This document shows, in pieces, positions 1 through 9,779 of a DNA stretch of 64,000 nucleotides. The notes under the pieces are model-generated. The model made no database searches. It saw only the letters and a program-made list of their open reading frames with translations, and was not told the origin of the DNA. Position 1 is the first letter of the stretch. Each line of letters begins with the position of its first letter. The DNA comes from Lysobacteraceae bacterium (lineage in GTDB: Bacteria; Pseudomonadota; Gammaproteobacteria; Xanthomonadales; Rhodanobacteraceae). Both the position numbers and the translations under genes were made by a program. Where the stretch lies: contig SEHB01000004.1 in NCBI GenBank assembly GCA_004143945.1, positions 1 to 64,000 of the forward strand. The letters are read 5' to 3'.

Positions 1-121
1 CAACGTGAAGATGGTGGTGACGCTGATCGCGCCGATCGCGATGGACGAGGGCCTGCGCTTCGCGATCCGCGAAGGCGGCCGCACCGTCGGCGCCGGCGTG
101 GTGGCGAAGATCGTCCAGTAA
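1..121 (+). CDS. tuf: Elongation factor Tu, C-terminal end (partial)
   Basis: The first 121 bases encode the last 40 residues of EF-Tu, ending in ..[14 protein letters not shown] and TAA. This is the invariant C-terminus of the third beta-barrel domain. EF-Tu delivers aminoacyl-tRNA to the ribosome. The start lies outside the window. Its position directly before rpsJ matches the usual fusA-tuf-rpsJ arrangement, so the missing upstream genes are probably rpsL, rpsG and fusA. Confidence 0.95.
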   Translation, partial: NVKMVVTLIAPIAMDEGLRFAIREGGRTVGAGVVAKIVQ

Positions 122-129
122 CAGCGGTA

Positions 130-212
130 TCGGGATTCGGGATCCGCGGCGGCTTTCACCGCGCGGCTCCCGGATCCGGATGCGAAAGCGGCGCTTTGGA
201 GAACGAAGCGCC
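130..212 (+). promoter_or_regulatory. S10-operon leader with two hairpins
   Basis: The 125-base gap between tuf and rpsJ holds a G/C-rich inverted pair around 130-178 (GGGATCCG... against ...CGGATCC). It also holds a cleaner hairpin at 190-212, with arms GGCGCTT and AAGCGCC around an 8-base loop. No -10/-35 pair stands out, so rpsJ may be transcribed from tuf. In E. coli the S10 leader binds L4 for autoregulation, but this leader does not visibly resemble that one. A regulatory role is inference. Confidence 0.35.
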
Positions 213-246
213 ATGACCTGCAGCAACGCTCTTTAGGAAAACGGCA

Positions 247-558
247 ATGGCGGACCAGAAGATTCGTATCCGGCTCAAGGCCTTCGATCATCGCCTGATC
301 GATCGTTCGGCGAGCGAAATCGTCGAGACGGCCAAGCGCACCGGCGCCCAGGTGCTCGGCCCGATTCCCCTGCCGACCAAGATCGAGCGTTACACGATCC
401 TGGTGTCGCCGCACGCCGACAAGGATGCGCGCGACCAGTACGAGACGCGCGTGCACAAGCGCGTCATGGACATCGTCGACCCGAACGACAAGACCGTGGA
501 CGCGCTGATGAAGCTCGACCTCGCCGCGGGCGTCGACGTCCAGATCAAGTTGCATTGA
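247..558 (+). CDS. rpsJ: 30S ribosomal protein S10
   Basis: A 103-residue protein, the standard S10 length, with typical stretches such as [14 protein letters not shown] and [14 protein letters not shown]10 sits in the 30S head and also pairs with NusB in antitermination. It opens the S10 operon. The start ATG follows an AGGAAAA ribosome-binding site. It is separated from rplC by a 112-base gap filled with an inverted repeat, unusually long for this operon. Confidence 0.99.
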   Translation: MADQKIRIRLKAFDHRLIDRSASEIVETAKRTGAQVLGPIPLPTKIERYTILVSPHADKDARDQYETRVHKRVMDIVDPNDKTVDALMKLDLAAGVDVQIKLH

Positions 559-567
559 TTGAAAGCA

Positions 568-652
568 GGGAATCGGGAATAGGGAGTCGGGAATAGCTGG
601 AGCGGGGCGCCGTACGCCTTGTCCAATCCCGATTCACCATTCGCCATTCCCG
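568..652 (+). repeat. G-rich intergenic inverted repeat (GGGAATCGGGAAT type), copy 1
   Basis: The 5' arm (568-597) iterates a GGGAATM unit. The 3' arm (622-652) is its imperfect reverse complement (AATCCCGATTC...CCATTCCCG), with a 25-base loop. The transcript would fold into a long imperfect stem between rpsJ and rplC. Similar copies lie at 13819-13895 and 52748-52863, with sequence variants at 6934-7017 and 50309-50477. It is a dispersed family and I know no name for it. Confidence 0.7.
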
Positions 653-670
653 AACAAGAGAGATACGACG

Positions 671-1315
671 ATGAGTATCGGGTTGGTGGGTCGCAAGTGC
701 GGCATGAGCCGCGTCTTCACCGAGGACGGTCGTTCGGTGCCGGTGACGCTGATCGAGGCGACGCCGAATCGCGTGACGCAGGTGAAGACGGTTGAAGTCG
801 ATGGCTACAGCGCCGTCCAGGTCACCGCGGGCGCGAAGCGCGCTGCGTTGATCAACAAGCCGCTCGCCGGGCATTACGCGAAGGCGAAGGTCGAAGGCGG
901 TCGCGGCTTGTGGGAGTTCCGCGTGGAAGCGGGCGACCTCGGCAAGTTCGCGGTCGGCGGCGAGATCAAGGCGGACGAGCTGTTCTCCGTCGGCCAGATC
1001 GTCGACGTGGCCGGCGTCAGCAAGGGCAAGGGCTTTCAGGGCACGATCAAGCGGCATCACTTCACGATGGGTGACGCGACGCACGGCAACTCGCTGTCGC
1101 ATCGCTCGCCGGGCTCGATCGGCCAGCGCCAGACGCCGGGCCGCGTGTTCCCGGGCAAGAAGATGTCGGGCCAGATGGGCAACGTTCGCCGCTCCTCGAT
1201 GAACCTCGAGGTCGTCAAGATCGACAGCGAGCGCCACCTGATCGCGATCAAGGGTTCCGTTCCGGGTGCTCCGGGCGGGAATGTCATCATCCGCCCCGCC
1301 GCCAAGGCGAAGTAA
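671..1315 (+). CDS. rplC: 50S ribosomal protein L3
   Basis: A 214-residue L3 beginning [20 protein letters not shown]. It carries the long central loop ([30 protein letters not shown]) that reaches toward the peptidyl-transferase centre and holds the glutamine methylated by PrmB in relatives. L3 initiates 50S assembly. It is second in the S10 operon and ends 9 bases before rplD, whose ribosome-binding site AAGGAGG overlaps its stop codon. Confidence 0.99.
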   Translation: MSIGLVGRKCGMSRVFTEDGRSVPVTLIEATPNRVTQVKTVEVDGYSAVQVTAGAKRAALINKPLAGHYAKAKVEGGRGLWEFRVEAGDLGKFAVGGEIKADELFSVGQIVDVAGVSKGKGFQGTIKRHHFTMGDATHGNSLSHRSPGSIGQRQTPGRVFPGKKMSGQMGNVRRSSMNLEVVKIDSERHLIAIKGSVPGAPGGNVIIRPAAKAK

Positions 1316-1324
1316 GGAGGCGTC

Positions 1325-1927
1325 ATGGAGCTGAATGTCGTAGGCGCCAAGCCCGTGACCGTCTCCGAGGCGGTGTTCGGCAAGGAGTTCCGCGAGGATC
1401 TCGTGCACCAGGTCGTGGTCGCGTACCGCAATGCGGGTCGCGCCGGCACCAAGGCGCAGAAGACGCGCTCGGAAGTGAATGGCACGACCAAGAAGTCGAA
1501 GAAGCAGAAGGGCGGTGGTGCGCGCCACGGTGCGCTCAAGGCTCCGATCTTCGTGGGCGGTGGCGTGACCTTCGCGGCGAAGCCGCGCAGCTTCGCGCAG
1601 AAGATCAACCGCAAGATGTACCGCGGCGCGATGGTTTCGATCCTGTCGGAACTGAACCGCCAGGGTCGCATCTCGCTGGTCGAGTCGTTCGCGGTCGAGC
1701 AGCCCAAGACCAAGCAGATGGTCGCGCGCCTCGCCGAGCTGGAAGCGACGGGTCGCGTCGTGTTGGTGGCCGAGAACGCGCCGGAAGGGCTGTACCTCGC
1801 AGCGCGCAACGTGCCGTACGTGCACGTCGTCGACGCGGCGGCGCTCGATCCGGTGAGCCTCGTCGGCGCCGACAAGGTCGTGATGACGGTCGAATCGCTC
1901 AAGCGCATCGAGGAGTGGCTGGCATGA
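1325..1927 (+). CDS. rplD: 50S ribosomal protein L4
   Basis: A 200-residue L4, with the 23S-binding loop rich in Lys and Arg ([20 protein letters not shown]) near residues 55-75. L4 lines the exit tunnel. In E. coli it also represses its own operon at the S10 leader; whether that holds here is unknown. A strong AAGGAGG lies just before the ATG. Its TGA overlaps the rplW ATG as ATGA. Confidence 0.99.
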   Translation: MELNVVGAKPVTVSEAVFGKEFREDLVHQVVVAYRNAGRAGTKAQKTRSEVNGTTKKSKKQKGGGARHGALKAPIFVGGGVTFAAKPRSFAQKINRKMYRGAMVSILSELNRQGRISLVESFAVEQPKTKQMVARLAELEATGRVVLVAENAPEGLYLAARNVPYVHVVDAAALDPVSLVGADKVVMTVESLKRIEEWLA

Positions 1928-2223
1928 AAGAGCTCAAGGAGCATCTCTTCGGCGTACTGCGGGCGCCGCACATCTCCGAGAAGAGTGCGCGACTGCAGGA
2001 AGGCAACCAGTACGTTTTCGAAATCGGACAGGCGGCGACCAAGGCCGACGTGAAGGCCGCGGTCGAAGGCCTCTTCAGCGTCGACGTGCAGTCGGTGAAC
2101 CTGGTCAACCTGAAGGGCAAGGCCCGGTCGTTCCGCAATCGCGCGGGAACGCGTGGCAACAAGCGCAAGGCATATGTGCGACTCGCCGATGGCCAGACCA
2201 TCGACGTGACGGCGAAGGCCTGA
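1924..2223 (+). CDS. rplW: 50S ribosomal protein L23
   Basis: Encodes 99 residues starting [22 protein letters not shown] chose the ATG at 1924 because it overlaps the rplD stop (ATGA) and lies 8 bases after GAGGAG. An in-frame GTG at 1915 sits inside that ribosome-binding site. L23 forms the docking point at the tunnel exit for trigger factor, SRP and the translocon. The length is normal for bacterial L23. Confidence 0.97.
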   Translation: MKELKEHLFGVLRAPHISEKSARLQEGNQYVFEIGQAATKADVKAAVEGLFSVDVQSVNLVNLKGKARSFRNRAGTRGNKRKAYVRLADGQTIDVTAKA

Positions 2224-2234
2224 GGTAGCGATCC

Positions 2235-3062
2235 ATGGCACTGATTACTGTCAAACCCACTTCCGCTGGCCGCCGCGCCGTCGTGCGCGTCGTCACGCCG
2301 GGCCTGCACAAGGGCGCGCCGTACGCGCCGCTGACCGAATCGCAGTCCAAGAGCGGCGGTCGCAACCACTATGGCCGCATCACCACGCGGCACAAGGGCG
2401 GCGGCTCCAAGCAGCATTACCGCGTCATCGACTTCAAGCGCGACAAGGAAGGCATCGCCTGCCGCATCGAGCGCATCGAGTACGATCCGAACCGCACGGC
2501 GCACATCGCGTTGCTGTGCTTCGTCGACGGCGAACGCCGCTACATCATCTCGCCGAAGGGCGCGAAGGTCGGGGACCAGCTGATGTCCGGACGCGACGCG
2601 CCGATCAAGGTCGGCAACTCGCTGCCGCTGCGCAACATCCCGATCGGCTCGACCGTGCATTGCATCGAGATGAAGCCGGGCAAGGGCGCGCAGATCGCGC
2701 GCTCTGCTGGCGCCTCGGCGCAGCTGGTCGCGCGCGAGCAGGGCTACGCGACGCTGCGGTTGCGCTCGGGTGAAATGCGCAAGGTCCCGGCAGAGTGCCG
2801 TGCCACGATCGGTGAAGTCGGCAACTCGGAGCACAACCTCGAGAAGCTCGGCAAGGCCGGCGCCAGCCGCTGGCGTGGCGTGCGTCCGACCGTGCGTGGT
2901 GCCGCGATGAACCCGGTCGACCATCCGCACGGCGGTGGCGAGGCGAAGGCCGGCCAGGGCAATCCGCATCCGGTGTCGCCGTGGGGCATGCCGACCAAGG
3001 GTTACAAGACCCGCAAGAACAAGCGTACGACGCAGTTCATCGTCCGCGACCGCAGGGGTTGA
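2235..3062 (+). CDS. rplB: 50S ribosomal protein L2
   Basis: A 275-residue L2, including [21 protein letters not shown] at the N-terminus and the conserved C-terminal loop [14 protein letters not shown], whose histidine is needed near the peptidyl-transferase centre. L2 is required for subunit association. The start follows GAGG at the end of rplW with an 11-base gap. Confidence 0.99.
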   Translation: MALITVKPTSAGRRAVVRVVTPGLHKGAPYAPLTESQSKSGGRNHYGRITTRHKGGGSKQHYRVIDFKRDKEGIACRIERIEYDPNRTAHIALLCFVDGERRYIISPKGAKVGDQLMSGRDAPIKVGNSLPLRNIPIGSTVHCIEMKPGKGAQIARSAGASAQLVAREQGYATLRLRSGEMRKVPAECRATIGEVGNSEHNLEKLGKAGASRWRGVRPTVRGAAMNPVDHPHGGGEAKAGQGNPHPVSPWGMPTKGYKTRKNKRTTQFIVRDRRG

Positions 3063-3101
3063 TGCCGCGCGCAGGCGCGTCAGCAGACATAGGTATTACA
3101 C

Positions 3102-3377
3102 ATGGCTCGTTCCCTCAAGAAAGGCCCGTTCGTCGACCATCACCTCATCAAGAAGGTCGAGACCGCGGGCAACACCAAGAAGCCGATCAAGACCTGGTCG
3201 CGCCGTTCGATGATCGTGCCGGAGATGGTCGGCTTCACGCTCGCCATCCACAACGGCCGGCAGCACGTCCCCGTGCTCGTGAACGAGAACATGGTCGGCC
3301 ACAAGCTCGGTGAATTCGCGGTCACCCGCACGTTCAAGGGGCATTCGGGCGACAAGAAATCCGATTCGAAGAAGTGA
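3102..3377 (+). CDS. rpsS: 30S ribosomal protein S19
   Basis: A 91-residue S19 ([40 protein letters not shown]), the canonical size. It forms part of the 30S head and contacts the A-site finger and S13. The stop overlaps the beginning of the rplV start region. Confidence 0.99.
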   Translation: MARSLKKGPFVDHHLIKKVETAGNTKKPIKTWSRRSMIVPEMVGFTLAIHNGRQHVPVLVNENMVGHKLGEFAVTRTFKGHSGDKKSDSKK

Positions 3378-3388
3378 TGGTGAGCACT

Positions 3389-3718
3389 ATGGAAGCCAAA
3401 GCGATCCTGCGCGGTGCGCGCATCTCCCCGCAGAAGGCCAGGCTGGTCGCCGACCAGGTTCGTGGTCTCGCGGTCGGCCGTGCCACCAACCTGCTGCAAT
3501 TCAGCGACAAGAAGGCCGCGCACCTGATCCGCAAGGTGCTGCTGTCGGCGGTCGCGAACGCCGAAAACAACCTCGGCGCCGACGTGGACGAGCTCAAGGT
3601 CGCCCGCATCTTCGTCGACGAGGGTGCGATCCTCAAGCGCATGCATGCACGCGCCAAGGGCCGCGGTTCCCGCATTTCCAAGCGCACCAGCCACATCACC
3701 GTGGTTGTCGGCGAATAA
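3389..3718 (+). CDS. rplV: 50S ribosomal protein L22
   Basis: About 109 residues starting [23 protein letters not shown] and ending [12 protein letters not shown]. The beta-hairpin [15 protein letters not shown] extends into the exit tunnel and is a known macrolide-resistance site in the family. Several in-frame starts exist (GTG 3374, ATG 3377, GTG 3380, ATG 3389). I prefer 3389 because L22 proteins begin at the ME(A/T) position and GGTGAG lies just upstream. The ATG at 3377, overlapping the rpsS stop, is the alternative. Confidence 0.96.
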   Translation: MEAKAILRGARISPQKARLVADQVRGLAVGRATNLLQFSDKKAAHLIRKVLLSAVANAENNLGADVDELKVARIFVDEGAILKRMHARAKGRGSRISKRTSHITVVVGE

Positions 3719-3731
3719 CAGGACGGCAACG

Positions 3732-4439
3732 ATGGGTCACAAAGTCAATCCGATCGGTATCCGCCTCGGCATCGCCAAGGACTGGAACTCGAAGTGGTTC
3801 GCGAACAAGCGCGAGTACGCCGAGTACCTGGGCGCCGACCTCAAGGTGCGCGAGCTCCTGAAGAAGAAGCTGGCGCAGGCCGGCATCTCCAAGATCCTGA
3901 TCGAGCGTCCGGCCAAGACCGCGCGCGTGACGATCCACACGGCTCGCCCGGGTGTCGTCATCGGCAAGAAGGGCGAGGACATCGAGAAGCTGCGCAAGGA
4001 AGTCTCGAGCGTGATGGGCGTCCCGGCGCACATCAACGTGACCGAGGTGCGCAAGCCGGAGCTCGACGCGCAGCTCGTCGCAGAGTCGATCGCGCAGCAG
4101 CTCGAGCGCCGCATCATGTTCCGCCGAGCGATGAAGCGCTCGGTGCAGAACGCGATGCGACTCGGCGCGCTCGGCATCAAGGTGAACGTCGCGGGCCGCC
4201 TCAATGGCGCCGAGATCGCGCGTTCGGAGTGGTATCGCGAAGGTCGCGTGCCGCTGCACACCTTGCGCGCGGACATCGACTACGGCTTCGCCGAAGCGTC
4301 TACCACGTACGGAATCATCGGCGTGAAGGTCTGGGTCTACAAGGGTGAGATCTTCGACCTGCACGCATCCCAGCAGGAAGCCAAGGCCGAGGCCGCGGAA
4401 GAGCGTCCGCAGCGTCGTGCACCGAAGGCCGGAGCGTAA
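3732..4439 (+). CDS. rpsC: 30S ribosomal protein S3
   Basis: A 235-residue S3 beginning [20 protein letters not shown], with the KH domain [15 protein letters not shown] (around residues 75-90) and the C-terminal domain [14 protein letters not shown]3 helps form the mRNA entry helicase of the 30S. The open frame extends further upstream, but the MGHKVNPIG start is universal. The C-terminus has a short charged tail, as in other gammaproteobacteria. Confidence 0.98.
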   Translation: MGHKVNPIGIRLGIAKDWNSKWFANKREYAEYLGADLKVRELLKKKLAQAGISKILIERPAKTARVTIHTARPGVVIGKKGEDIEKLRKEVSSVMGVPAHINVTEVRKPELDAQLVAESIAQQLERRIMFRRAMKRSVQNAMRLGALGIKVNVAGRLNGAEIARSEWYREGRVPLHTLRADIDYGFAEASTTYGIIGVKVWVYKGEIFDLHASQQEAKAEAAEERPQRRAPKAGA

Positions 4440-4442
4440 GCC

Positions 4443-4856
4443 ATGTTGCAACCCAAGCGAACCAAATACCGCAAGGTCCAGAAGTCCCGCAACCGTGGGC
4501 TGTCCTATGTCTCCAACAAGGTCAGCTTCGGCGAGTACGGCCTCAAGGCGACCACCCACGGCCACCTGACCGCGCGCCAGATCGAGTCGGCACGCCGCTG
4601 CATCACGCGTTTCGTGAAGCGCGGCGGCAAGCTCTGGATCCGCGTGTTCCCGGACAAGCCGATTTCCAAGAAGCCGATCGAAGTCCGCATGGGCAACGGC
4701 AAGGGCAACGTCGAGTACTGGGTGGCGCCGGTGCAGCCGGGCCGCATGCTGTACGAGATCGAAGGAGTCGCCGAGGTCGAGGCGCGCGAGGCATTCCGCC
4801 TCGCCGCGGCGAAGCTGTCGGTGCAGACCCAATTCGTGGCCCGGACGGTGCTGTGA
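4443..4856 (+). CDS. rplP: 50S ribosomal protein L16
   Basis: A 137-residue L16 beginning [21 protein letters not shown]16 organises the A-site region of the 50S. It contains the arginine-containing loop ([16 protein letters not shown]) that is hydroxylated by RoxA in E. coli. It starts 3 bases after rpsC and ends in a TGATG overlap with rpmC, indicating translational coupling. Confidence 0.99.
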   Translation: MLQPKRTKYRKVQKSRNRGLSYVSNKVSFGEYGLKATTHGHLTARQIESARRCITRFVKRGGKLWIRVFPDKPISKKPIEVRMGNGKGNVEYWVAPVQPGRMLYEIEGVAEVEAREAFRLAAAKLSVQTQFVARTVL

Positions 4857-5050
4857 TGGAACTCAAGGAACTCCGCCAGAAGAACGCGAAGCAGCTTTCC
4901 GAGCACCTGCTCGAGCTGCGTCGCGAGCAGTTCAACCTGCGCATGCAGAAGGGCTCCGGCCAGCTGTCGCAGACCCACCAGTTCGGCCGCGTCCGGCGCG
5001 AGATCGCGCAGGTCAAGCACCTGCTCGGCGCAATGGACAAGGGACAGTGA
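4856..5050 (+). CDS. rpmC: 50S ribosomal protein L29
   Basis: A 64-residue, two-helix L29 starting [19 protein letters not shown]. The ATG at 4856 shares bases with the rplP stop (TGATG). L29 lies beside L23 at the tunnel exit. The stop is 3 bases before the chosen rpsQ ATG. Confidence 0.98.
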   Translation: MELKELRQKNAKQLSEHLLELRREQFNLRMQKGSGQLSQTHQFGRVRREIAQVKHLLGAMDKGQ

Positions 5051-5052
5051 CC

Positions 5053-5316
5053 ATGAGCGATAACGAGAAAGTCCAGCGCACCCTCGAAGGTCGCGTCGTC
5101 AGCAACAAGATGCAGAAGACCGTGACGGTGCTGCTCGAGCGCCAGGTGCAGCATCCGCTGTACGGCAAGATCGTGCGCCGCTCCACCAAGGTCCATGCGC
5201 ATGACGAAGGCGGCGAGTGCAGGGAAGGCGACGTCGTCCGCATCGCGGAATGCCGCCCGCTGTCGAAGACCAAGAACTGGCGCGTCGTGAAGATCGTCAC
5301 GCGCGCTGAAGCATGA
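5053..5316 (+). CDS. rpsQ: 30S ribosomal protein S17
   Basis: An 87-residue S17 beginning [21 protein letters not shown], with the OB-fold signature [20 protein letters not shown] and the C-terminal [12 protein letters not shown]. The start is the ATG at 5053; an upstream GTG at 5047 overlaps the rpmC stop and is less likely. This is the last gene of the S10-type block, and the spc-type block follows after 28 bases. Confidence 0.98.
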   Translation: MSDNEKVQRTLEGRVVSNKMQKTVTVLLERQVQHPLYGKIVRRSTKVHAHDEGGECREGDVVRIAECRPLSKTKNWRVVKIVTRAEA

Positions 5317-5344
5317 GCGTGGCAGGGCTGGAGGAGAAGGCGAC

Positions 5345-5713
5345 ATGATCCAGATGCAGACCACGCTGGCCGCGGCGGACAACAGCGGCGCACGCGAACT
5401 GATGTGCATCAAGGTGCTTGGTGGTTCCAAGCGCCGGTACGCGCAGATCGGCGACGTGATCAAGGTTTCGGTGCGCGAAGCGATCCCGCGCGGAAAGGTC
5501 AAGAAGGGCGAGGTCTACGATGCCGTCGTCGTGCGCACCCGCAAGGGCGTGCGCCGCGCGGATGGTTCGCTGATCCGCTTCGACGGCAATGCTGCCGTGC
5601 TGCTGAACAACAAGCTCGAGCCGATCGGCACCCGCATCTTCGGGCCGGTCACGCGTGAGCTGCGCAGCGAGCGTTTCATGAAGATCGTCTCGCTCGCGCC
5701 TGAAGTACTGTAA
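5345..5713 (+). CDS. rplN: 50S ribosomal protein L14
   Basis: A 122-residue L14 ([40 protein letters not shown]), identical in length to the E. coli protein. It forms bridge contacts with 16S rRNA and is the docking site of RsfS. A strong GGAGGAGAAGG precedes the ATG, consistent with the start of a new translational block. Confidence 0.99.
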   Translation: MIQMQTTLAAADNSGARELMCIKVLGGSKRRYAQIGDVIKVSVREAIPRGKVKKGEVYDAVVVRTRKGVRRADGSLIRFDGNAAVLLNNKLEPIGTRIFGPVTRELRSERFMKIVSLAPEVL

Positions 5714-5726
5714 CGAGGTCGATGTC

Positions 5727-6041
5727 ATGAATCGTATCCGCAAGGGCGACCAGGTCCTGGTGATCGCCGGCAAGAACAAGGGCCAGAAGGGCGAGGTGAC
5801 GCGCGTCGCGGGCGATTCCGTGTACGTGCAGAACATCAACCTGGTCAAGCGCCACACCAAGCCGAATCCGCAGGCCAACCAGCCGGGCGGAATCGTCGAG
5901 CGCGAAGCGCCGGTCCATATCTCCAATGTCATGCTTTTCAACACCGCCACCGGCAAGGGTGAGCGCGTGGGCTACAAGACGCTCGATGATGGGCGCAAGG
6001 TCCGCGTGTATCGCTCCTCCGGTGAAGTGGTCGATGCCTGA
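5727..6041 (+). CDS. rplX: 50S ribosomal protein L24
   Basis: A 104-residue L24 with the KOW motif [21 protein letters not shown] at the N-terminus. L24 is an assembly initiator that binds the 5' end of 23S rRNA. It lies 13 bases after rplN and 11 bases before rplE, with ACGAGG upstream of the ATG. Confidence 0.99.
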   Translation: MNRIRKGDQVLVIAGKNKGQKGEVTRVAGDSVYVQNINLVKRHTKPNPQANQPGGIVEREAPVHISNVMLFNTATGKGERVGYKTLDDGRKVRVYRSSGEVVDA

Positions 6042-6052
6042 GGTCCGCTGAA

Positions 6053-6592
6053 ATGAGCCGCCTAGAGAAGATCTACAAGGAACAGGTCGTGCCGAAGCTG
6101 ACCGAGCGCTTCGGCTACGCCAACCCGATGCAGGTGCCGCGCCTGGAGAAGGTCACGCTGAACATGGGCGTGGGCGAGGCCGTGGGCAACAAGAAGATCC
6201 TGGAGAACGCGGTCGCCGACATGGCGAAGATCGCGGGCCAGAAGCCGATCATCACGTTGTCGCGCAAGGCGCATGCGACGTTCAAGATCCGCGAGAACTG
6301 GCCGATCGGCTGCAAGGTGACTCTGCGTCGCCATCGCATGTACGAGTTCCTCGATCGGCTGATCAACATTTCGCTGCCGCGGGTGCGCGACTTCCGCGGC
6401 ATCTCCGGGCGTTCGTTCGATGGCCGCGGCAACTTCAACATGGGCCTGAAGGAACAGATCATCTTCCCCGAGATCGACTTCGACCAGATCGACGCACTGC
6501 GCGGCATGGACATCGCGATCACGACCTCGGCTCGCACGGACGAGGAAGCGAAGGCGCTGCTCGAAGCCTTCAGCTTCCCGTTCCGCAACTGA
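6053..6592 (+). CDS. rplE: 50S ribosomal protein L5
   Basis: A 179-residue L5 ([38 protein letters not shown]), the usual length. It binds 5S rRNA in the central protuberance and touches P-site tRNA. Its position between rplX and rpsN is canonical for the spc operon. Confidence 0.99.
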   Translation: MSRLEKIYKEQVVPKLTERFGYANPMQVPRLEKVTLNMGVGEAVGNKKILENAVADMAKIAGQKPIITLSRKAHATFKIRENWPIGCKVTLRRHRMYEFLDRLINISLPRVRDFRGISGRSFDGRGNFNMGLKEQIIFPEIDFDQIDALRGMDIAITTSARTDEEAKALLEAFSFPFRN

Positions 6593-6619
6593 CCGCGACC
6601 GCATACCAGGATCCAGCAA

Positions 6620-6925
6620 ATGGCCAAGACCTCGATGATCAACCGCGATCTCAAGCGCGCGAAGCTCGTGAAGCGGCATGCCGCCAAGCGCGCCGAGCTC
6701 AAGAAGATCGTGTCCAGCGCCACCGCGTCGTACGACGAGCGGATGGAAGCCGCGGTCAAGCTGCAGAAGCTGCCGCGTGATTCCAGCCCGTCGCGCCAGC
6801 GCAACCGCTGCGCGCTGACCGGCCGTCCGCGCGGCGTCTATGCGAAGTTCGGCCTCGGTCGCAACAAGCTGCGCGAAGCGACCATGCGCGGCGACGTGCC
6901 GGGCCTGCGCAAGGCGAGCTGGTAA
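6620..6925 (+). CDS. rpsN: 30S ribosomal protein S14 (long, zinc-free form)
   Basis: A 101-residue S14 ending [41 protein letters not shown]. The single cysteine and the length show the C-minus form, which lacks the zinc ribbon of the short paralogue. It is followed by a 130-base gap carrying an inverted repeat, much longer than the other spacings in this operon. Confidence 0.98.
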   Translation: MAKTSMINRDLKRAKLVKRHAAKRAELKKIVSSATASYDERMEAAVKLQKLPRDSSPSRQRNRCALTGRPRGVYAKFGLGRNKLREATMRGDVPGLRKASW

Positions 6926-6933
6926 ACATGCCG

Positions 6934-7017
6934 TGATGGGTGATTGGTGATTCATGGTCCGGAAGAGCGCAGTGCGTCTCCCGAATCGCCGAGCATCAAA
7001 CACGAATCACACTCCCG
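6934..7017 (+). repeat. Intergenic inverted repeat, GTGATTGG variant
   Basis: Between rpsN and rpsH, the 5' arm (about 6934-6956, GATGGGTGATTGGTGATTC) pairs imperfectly with a 3' arm (about 6993-7017, CATCAAACACGAATCACACTC). It resembles the GGGAAT-type palindromes in layout (iterated short unit, complementary arm, 35-40 base loop) but has a different unit. It appears to be a decayed or variant member of the same dispersed family. Confidence 0.5.
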
Positions 7018-7055
7018 GATTCCCCCGGATATCGATGCTAATCAGGAATTGACAC

Positions 7056-7451
7056 ATGAGCATGACTGATCCCATCGCCGACATGTTCACGCGCATCCGA
7101 AATGCGCAGCTCACGGGCAAGAGCACCGTGGCCATGCCGGCGTCCCGCGTCAAGCACGCGATCGCGAACCTGCTGAAGGACGAGGGCTACATCGCCGACG
7201 TCCAGGCCCTCACCGCGGACGGCAAGCCCAAGCTCGAGATCGCGCTCAAGTACCACCAGGGCAAGCCGGTCATCGCGCGCATCGAGCGCATCAGCCGCTC
7301 GGGACTGCGCGTGTACCGCGGCAAGGACGAACTGCCGAAGATCCTCAACGGGCTCGGCATTTCGATTGTTTCCACGTCGTCCGGGATCATGACCGACGCC
7401 CAAGCCCGCAAGAAGGGCCTGGGTGGCGAAGTCATCGGTCTGGTCGCCTGA
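7056..7451 (+). CDS. rpsH: 30S ribosomal protein S8
   Basis: A 131-residue S8 beginning [18 protein letters not shown] and ending [11 protein letters not shown], with the RNA-binding segment [21 protein letters not shown]-like near the C-terminus. In E. coli S8 is the repressor of the spc operon, acting at the rplE region. No equivalent target hairpin was identified here by eye. Confidence 0.99.
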   Translation: MSMTDPIADMFTRIRNAQLTGKSTVAMPASRVKHAIANLLKDEGYIADVQALTADGKPKLEIALKYHQGKPVIARIERISRSGLRVYRGKDELPKILNGLGISIVSTSSGIMTDAQARKKGLGGEVIGLVA

Positions 7452-7471
7452 GTTTCTTGGAGAACCCGAAC

Positions 7472-7999
7472 ATGTCACGCGTTGCCAAGAAACCCATTCC
7501 CCTTCCCAAGGGCGTCGACTGCCAGGTCAAGCCCGGTGCGATCACCGTCAAGGGTCCAAAGGGCACGCTCGAGATGGCGGCCCCGGCCGGCGTCGATGTC
7601 GCGATCGACAACGGCGAGATCAAGCTGAGCGCCAAGGACCCCGCCGACATGAAGATGGCCGGCACCGCGCGTGCGCTGCTGAACAACATGGTCATCGGCG
7701 TCAACGAAGGCTACCAGCGCAAGCTCGAGCTCGTCGGCGTCGGCTACCGTGCCGCGCTTGCGGGCAAGGACCTGAACCTGACGCTCGGGTTCTCGCATCC
7801 GGTGCTGTTCCAGGCGCCCGAAGGCATCACCATCGAGGTGCCGGCGCAGACCGAGGTGCTGATCAAGGGTGCCGACAAGCAGCGCGTCGGTGAAGTGGCG
7901 GCCAAGATCCGCGCATTCCGTCCGCCCGAACCCTACAAGGGCAAGGGCGTGCGTTACGCGGGCGAGAAGATCACGCTGAAGGAAGCCAAGAAGGCATAA
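7472..7999 (+). CDS. rplF: 50S ribosomal protein L6
   Basis: A 175-residue L6 starting [19 protein letters not shown] and ending [20 protein letters not shown]. It consists of two tandem alpha-beta domains that bind helix 97 near the sarcin-ricin loop. The ATG at 7472 is preceded by CTTGGAGAA. An upstream in-frame start would overlap that ribosome-binding site. Confidence 0.98.
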   Translation: MSRVAKKPIPLPKGVDCQVKPGAITVKGPKGTLEMAAPAGVDVAIDNGEIKLSAKDPADMKMAGTARALLNNMVIGVNEGYQRKLELVGVGYRAALAGKDLNLTLGFSHPVLFQAPEGITIEVPAQTEVLIKGADKQRVGEVAAKIRAFRPPEPYKGKGVRYAGEKITLKEAKKA

Positions 8000-8079
8000 G
8001 GACGTTCGATCGCCCCGGAGCGGCCACCGCCGCGCCCGCGTACGACGCAATCCCGCTTTCAGCTTCACGGAGAACCACA

Positions 8080-8433
8080 GTGGAAAAGAACATCGCAAGA
8101 CTGCGTCGCGCCAAGACCACGCGTTCGCACATCCGCACGCTCGGCGTGCCGCGCCTGTCGGTCCACCGCAGCTCGCAGCACATCTACGCGCAGGTGCAGA
8201 GCGCGGACGGCGACAAGGTGATCGCCGCCGCATCGACCGTGCAGAAGGGCATCGCCGAGGGCCTCAAGGGCACCAAGAACAAGGCGGCCGCCGCCGCGGT
8301 CGGCAAGGCCGTCGCGGAAGCGGCGCTCGCGGCCGGTGTCGACAAGGTCGCGTTCGACCGCTCCGGCTATCGCTACCACGGCCGCGTCCAGGCGCTGGCC
8401 GATGCGGCGCGCGAGGCCGGATTGAAGTTCTAA
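8080..8433 (+). CDS. rplR: 50S ribosomal protein L18
   Basis: A 117-residue L18 with a GTG start after ACGGAGAA. It contains [15 protein letters not shown] and [27 protein letters not shown]18 binds 5S rRNA with L5. A 166-base gap to rpsE follows. It contains G-rich iterations (GGGCTGAGGGCAGGGGCTG at 8438-8456) that may be a decayed copy of the intergenic palindrome family. I see no gene in that gap. Confidence 0.98.
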   Translation: MEKNIARLRRAKTTRSHIRTLGVPRLSVHRSSQHIYAQVQSADGDKVIAAASTVQKGIAEGLKGTKNKAAAAAVGKAVAEAALAAGVDKVAFDRSGYRYHGRVQALADAAREAGLKF

Positions 8434-8600
8434 GCGAGGGCTGAGGGCAGGGGCTGAAAAAGACGGAAGGCGCCTCGCGTTCCCGACCTCGGCTTTGAAC
8501 CCTCGACGCTCGACCTGATACGCAGAACCACCACAACTCCAAGCGGCAACGCCGCAAGCAGAAGTCCGCACCGCTGGCCGGGCGGCATCACAGGTGAAAC

Positions 8601-9116
8601 ATGGCGAACAACACGAATGACCGCGAGAACAGCGACGGCTTCCTCGAGAAGCTGATCGCCGTCAACCGCGTGGCGAAGACCGTCAAGGGCGGTCGCCAGA
8701 TGAGCTTCACGGCGCTGACCGTGGTCGGCGACGGCGATGGCCGCGTCGGTTTCGGCTATGGCAAGGCGCGCGAGGTTCCGACCGCGATCGCCAAGGCGAT
8801 GGAGCGCGCGCGCAAGGCGATGGTCCGCATCGAGCTCAACAACGGCACGCTGTTCCATGCGGTGAAGGCCAACCACGGCGCGGCGCGCGTCTTCATGCAG
8901 CCCGCGTCCGAGGGTACCGGCGTGATCGCCGGTGGCGCGATGCGCGCGGTGCTCGAAGTGGTCGGCGTCAAGAACGTGCTGGCGAAGGCCGTCGGCTCGC
9001 GCAACCCGATCAACCTCGTGCGCGCGACGATCAATGGCCTGCAGGCGATGGTTTCTCCCGAACGCATCGCGTCCAAGCGCGGCAAGACGATCGACGAGGT
9101 ACTCGGCAATGGCTAA
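8601..9116 (+). CDS. rpsE: 30S ribosomal protein S5
   Basis: A 171-residue S5 with [20 protein letters not shown] (double-stranded RNA-binding-like domain) and the second domain [20 protein letters not shown]5 contributes to decoding fidelity and the mRNA entry channel. The C-terminal GNG overlaps the rpmD start by 8 bases. Confidence 0.99.
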   Translation: MANNTNDRENSDGFLEKLIAVNRVAKTVKGGRQMSFTALTVVGDGDGRVGFGYGKAREVPTAIAKAMERARKAMVRIELNNGTLFHAVKANHGAARVFMQPASEGTGVIAGGAMRAVLEVVGVKNVLAKAVGSRNPINLVRATINGLQAMVSPERIASKRGKTIDEVLGNG

Positions 9117-9315
9117 GGCGAAGACGAACGAAGGCAAGACGATCCGCGTGCGTCTGTTCAAGAGCATCAATGGCTGCCAGGAGCGTCATCGCGTGAGCGT
9201 GCGCGCGCTCGGCCTGCGCAAGCTCAACGACGTGCGCGAGCTCAAGGATTCGCCCTCGGTGCGCGGTCTGATCAACCAGGTCAGCTACCTCGTCCGCATC
9301 GAAGAAAGCGCGTAA
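9109..9315 (+). CDS. rpmD: 50S ribosomal protein L30
   Basis: A 68-residue protein starting [19 protein letters not shown] at an ATG inside the last codons of rpsE. The ferredoxin-like core ([33 protein letters not shown]) matches L30, with a somewhat longer N-terminus than the 59-residue E. coli protein. The 8-base overlap implies coupled translation with S5. Confidence 0.96.
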   Translation: MAKAKTNEGKTIRVRLFKSINGCQERHRVSVRALGLRKLNDVRELKDSPSVRGLINQVSYLVRIEESA

Positions 9316-9340
9316 GCGCAGTACTACTGGAGTCGACCCC

Positions 9341-9775
9341 ATGCGTCTCAACACTCTCAAGCCCGCCGATGGCGCACGCAAGTCCGGCGTCCGCGTCGGC
9401 CGTGGCATCGGTTCGGGCCTCGGCAAGACCGCCGGCCGCGGCCACAAGGGACAGTTCGCGCGTTCCGGCAAGGGCAAGGTCAAGGCCGGATTCGAAGGCG
9501 GCCAGATGCCGCTGCAGCGCCGCCTGCCGAAGGTCGGCTTCCGCTCGCTCAAGGCCTGGAAGGTCGCCGAGGTGCTGCTGTACAAGCTCGACTCGGTCAA
9601 GTCCGACGTCATCGACTTCGACGCACTGAAAGCCGCCGGCCTCGTCGAGGCACGCAGCGAGAGCGCGAAGGTCGTCAAGAAGGGCGAGATCAAGCGCGCG
9701 ATCAAGCTCAAGGGCGTCGCCGTGACGGCGGGTGCGAAGGCGGCCATCGAGGCTGCCGGCGGCAGCGTGGAGTAA
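9341..9775 (+). CDS. rplO: 50S ribosomal protein L15
   Basis: A 144-residue L15 beginning [24 protein letters not shown], with the Gly/Arg/Lys-rich extension [18 protein letters not shown] and [16 protein letters not shown]. It is a late assembly protein in the core of the 50S. ACTGGAG precedes the ATG. It ends 4 bases before the secY GTG. Confidence 0.99.
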   Translation: MRLNTLKPADGARKSGVRVGRGIGSGLGKTAGRGHKGQFARSGKGKVKAGFEGGQMPLQRRLPKVGFRSLKAWKVAEVLLYKLDSVKSDVIDFDALKAAGLVEARSESAKVVKKGEIKRAIKLKGVAVTAGAKAAIEAAGGSVE

Positions 9776-9779
9776 TCGA

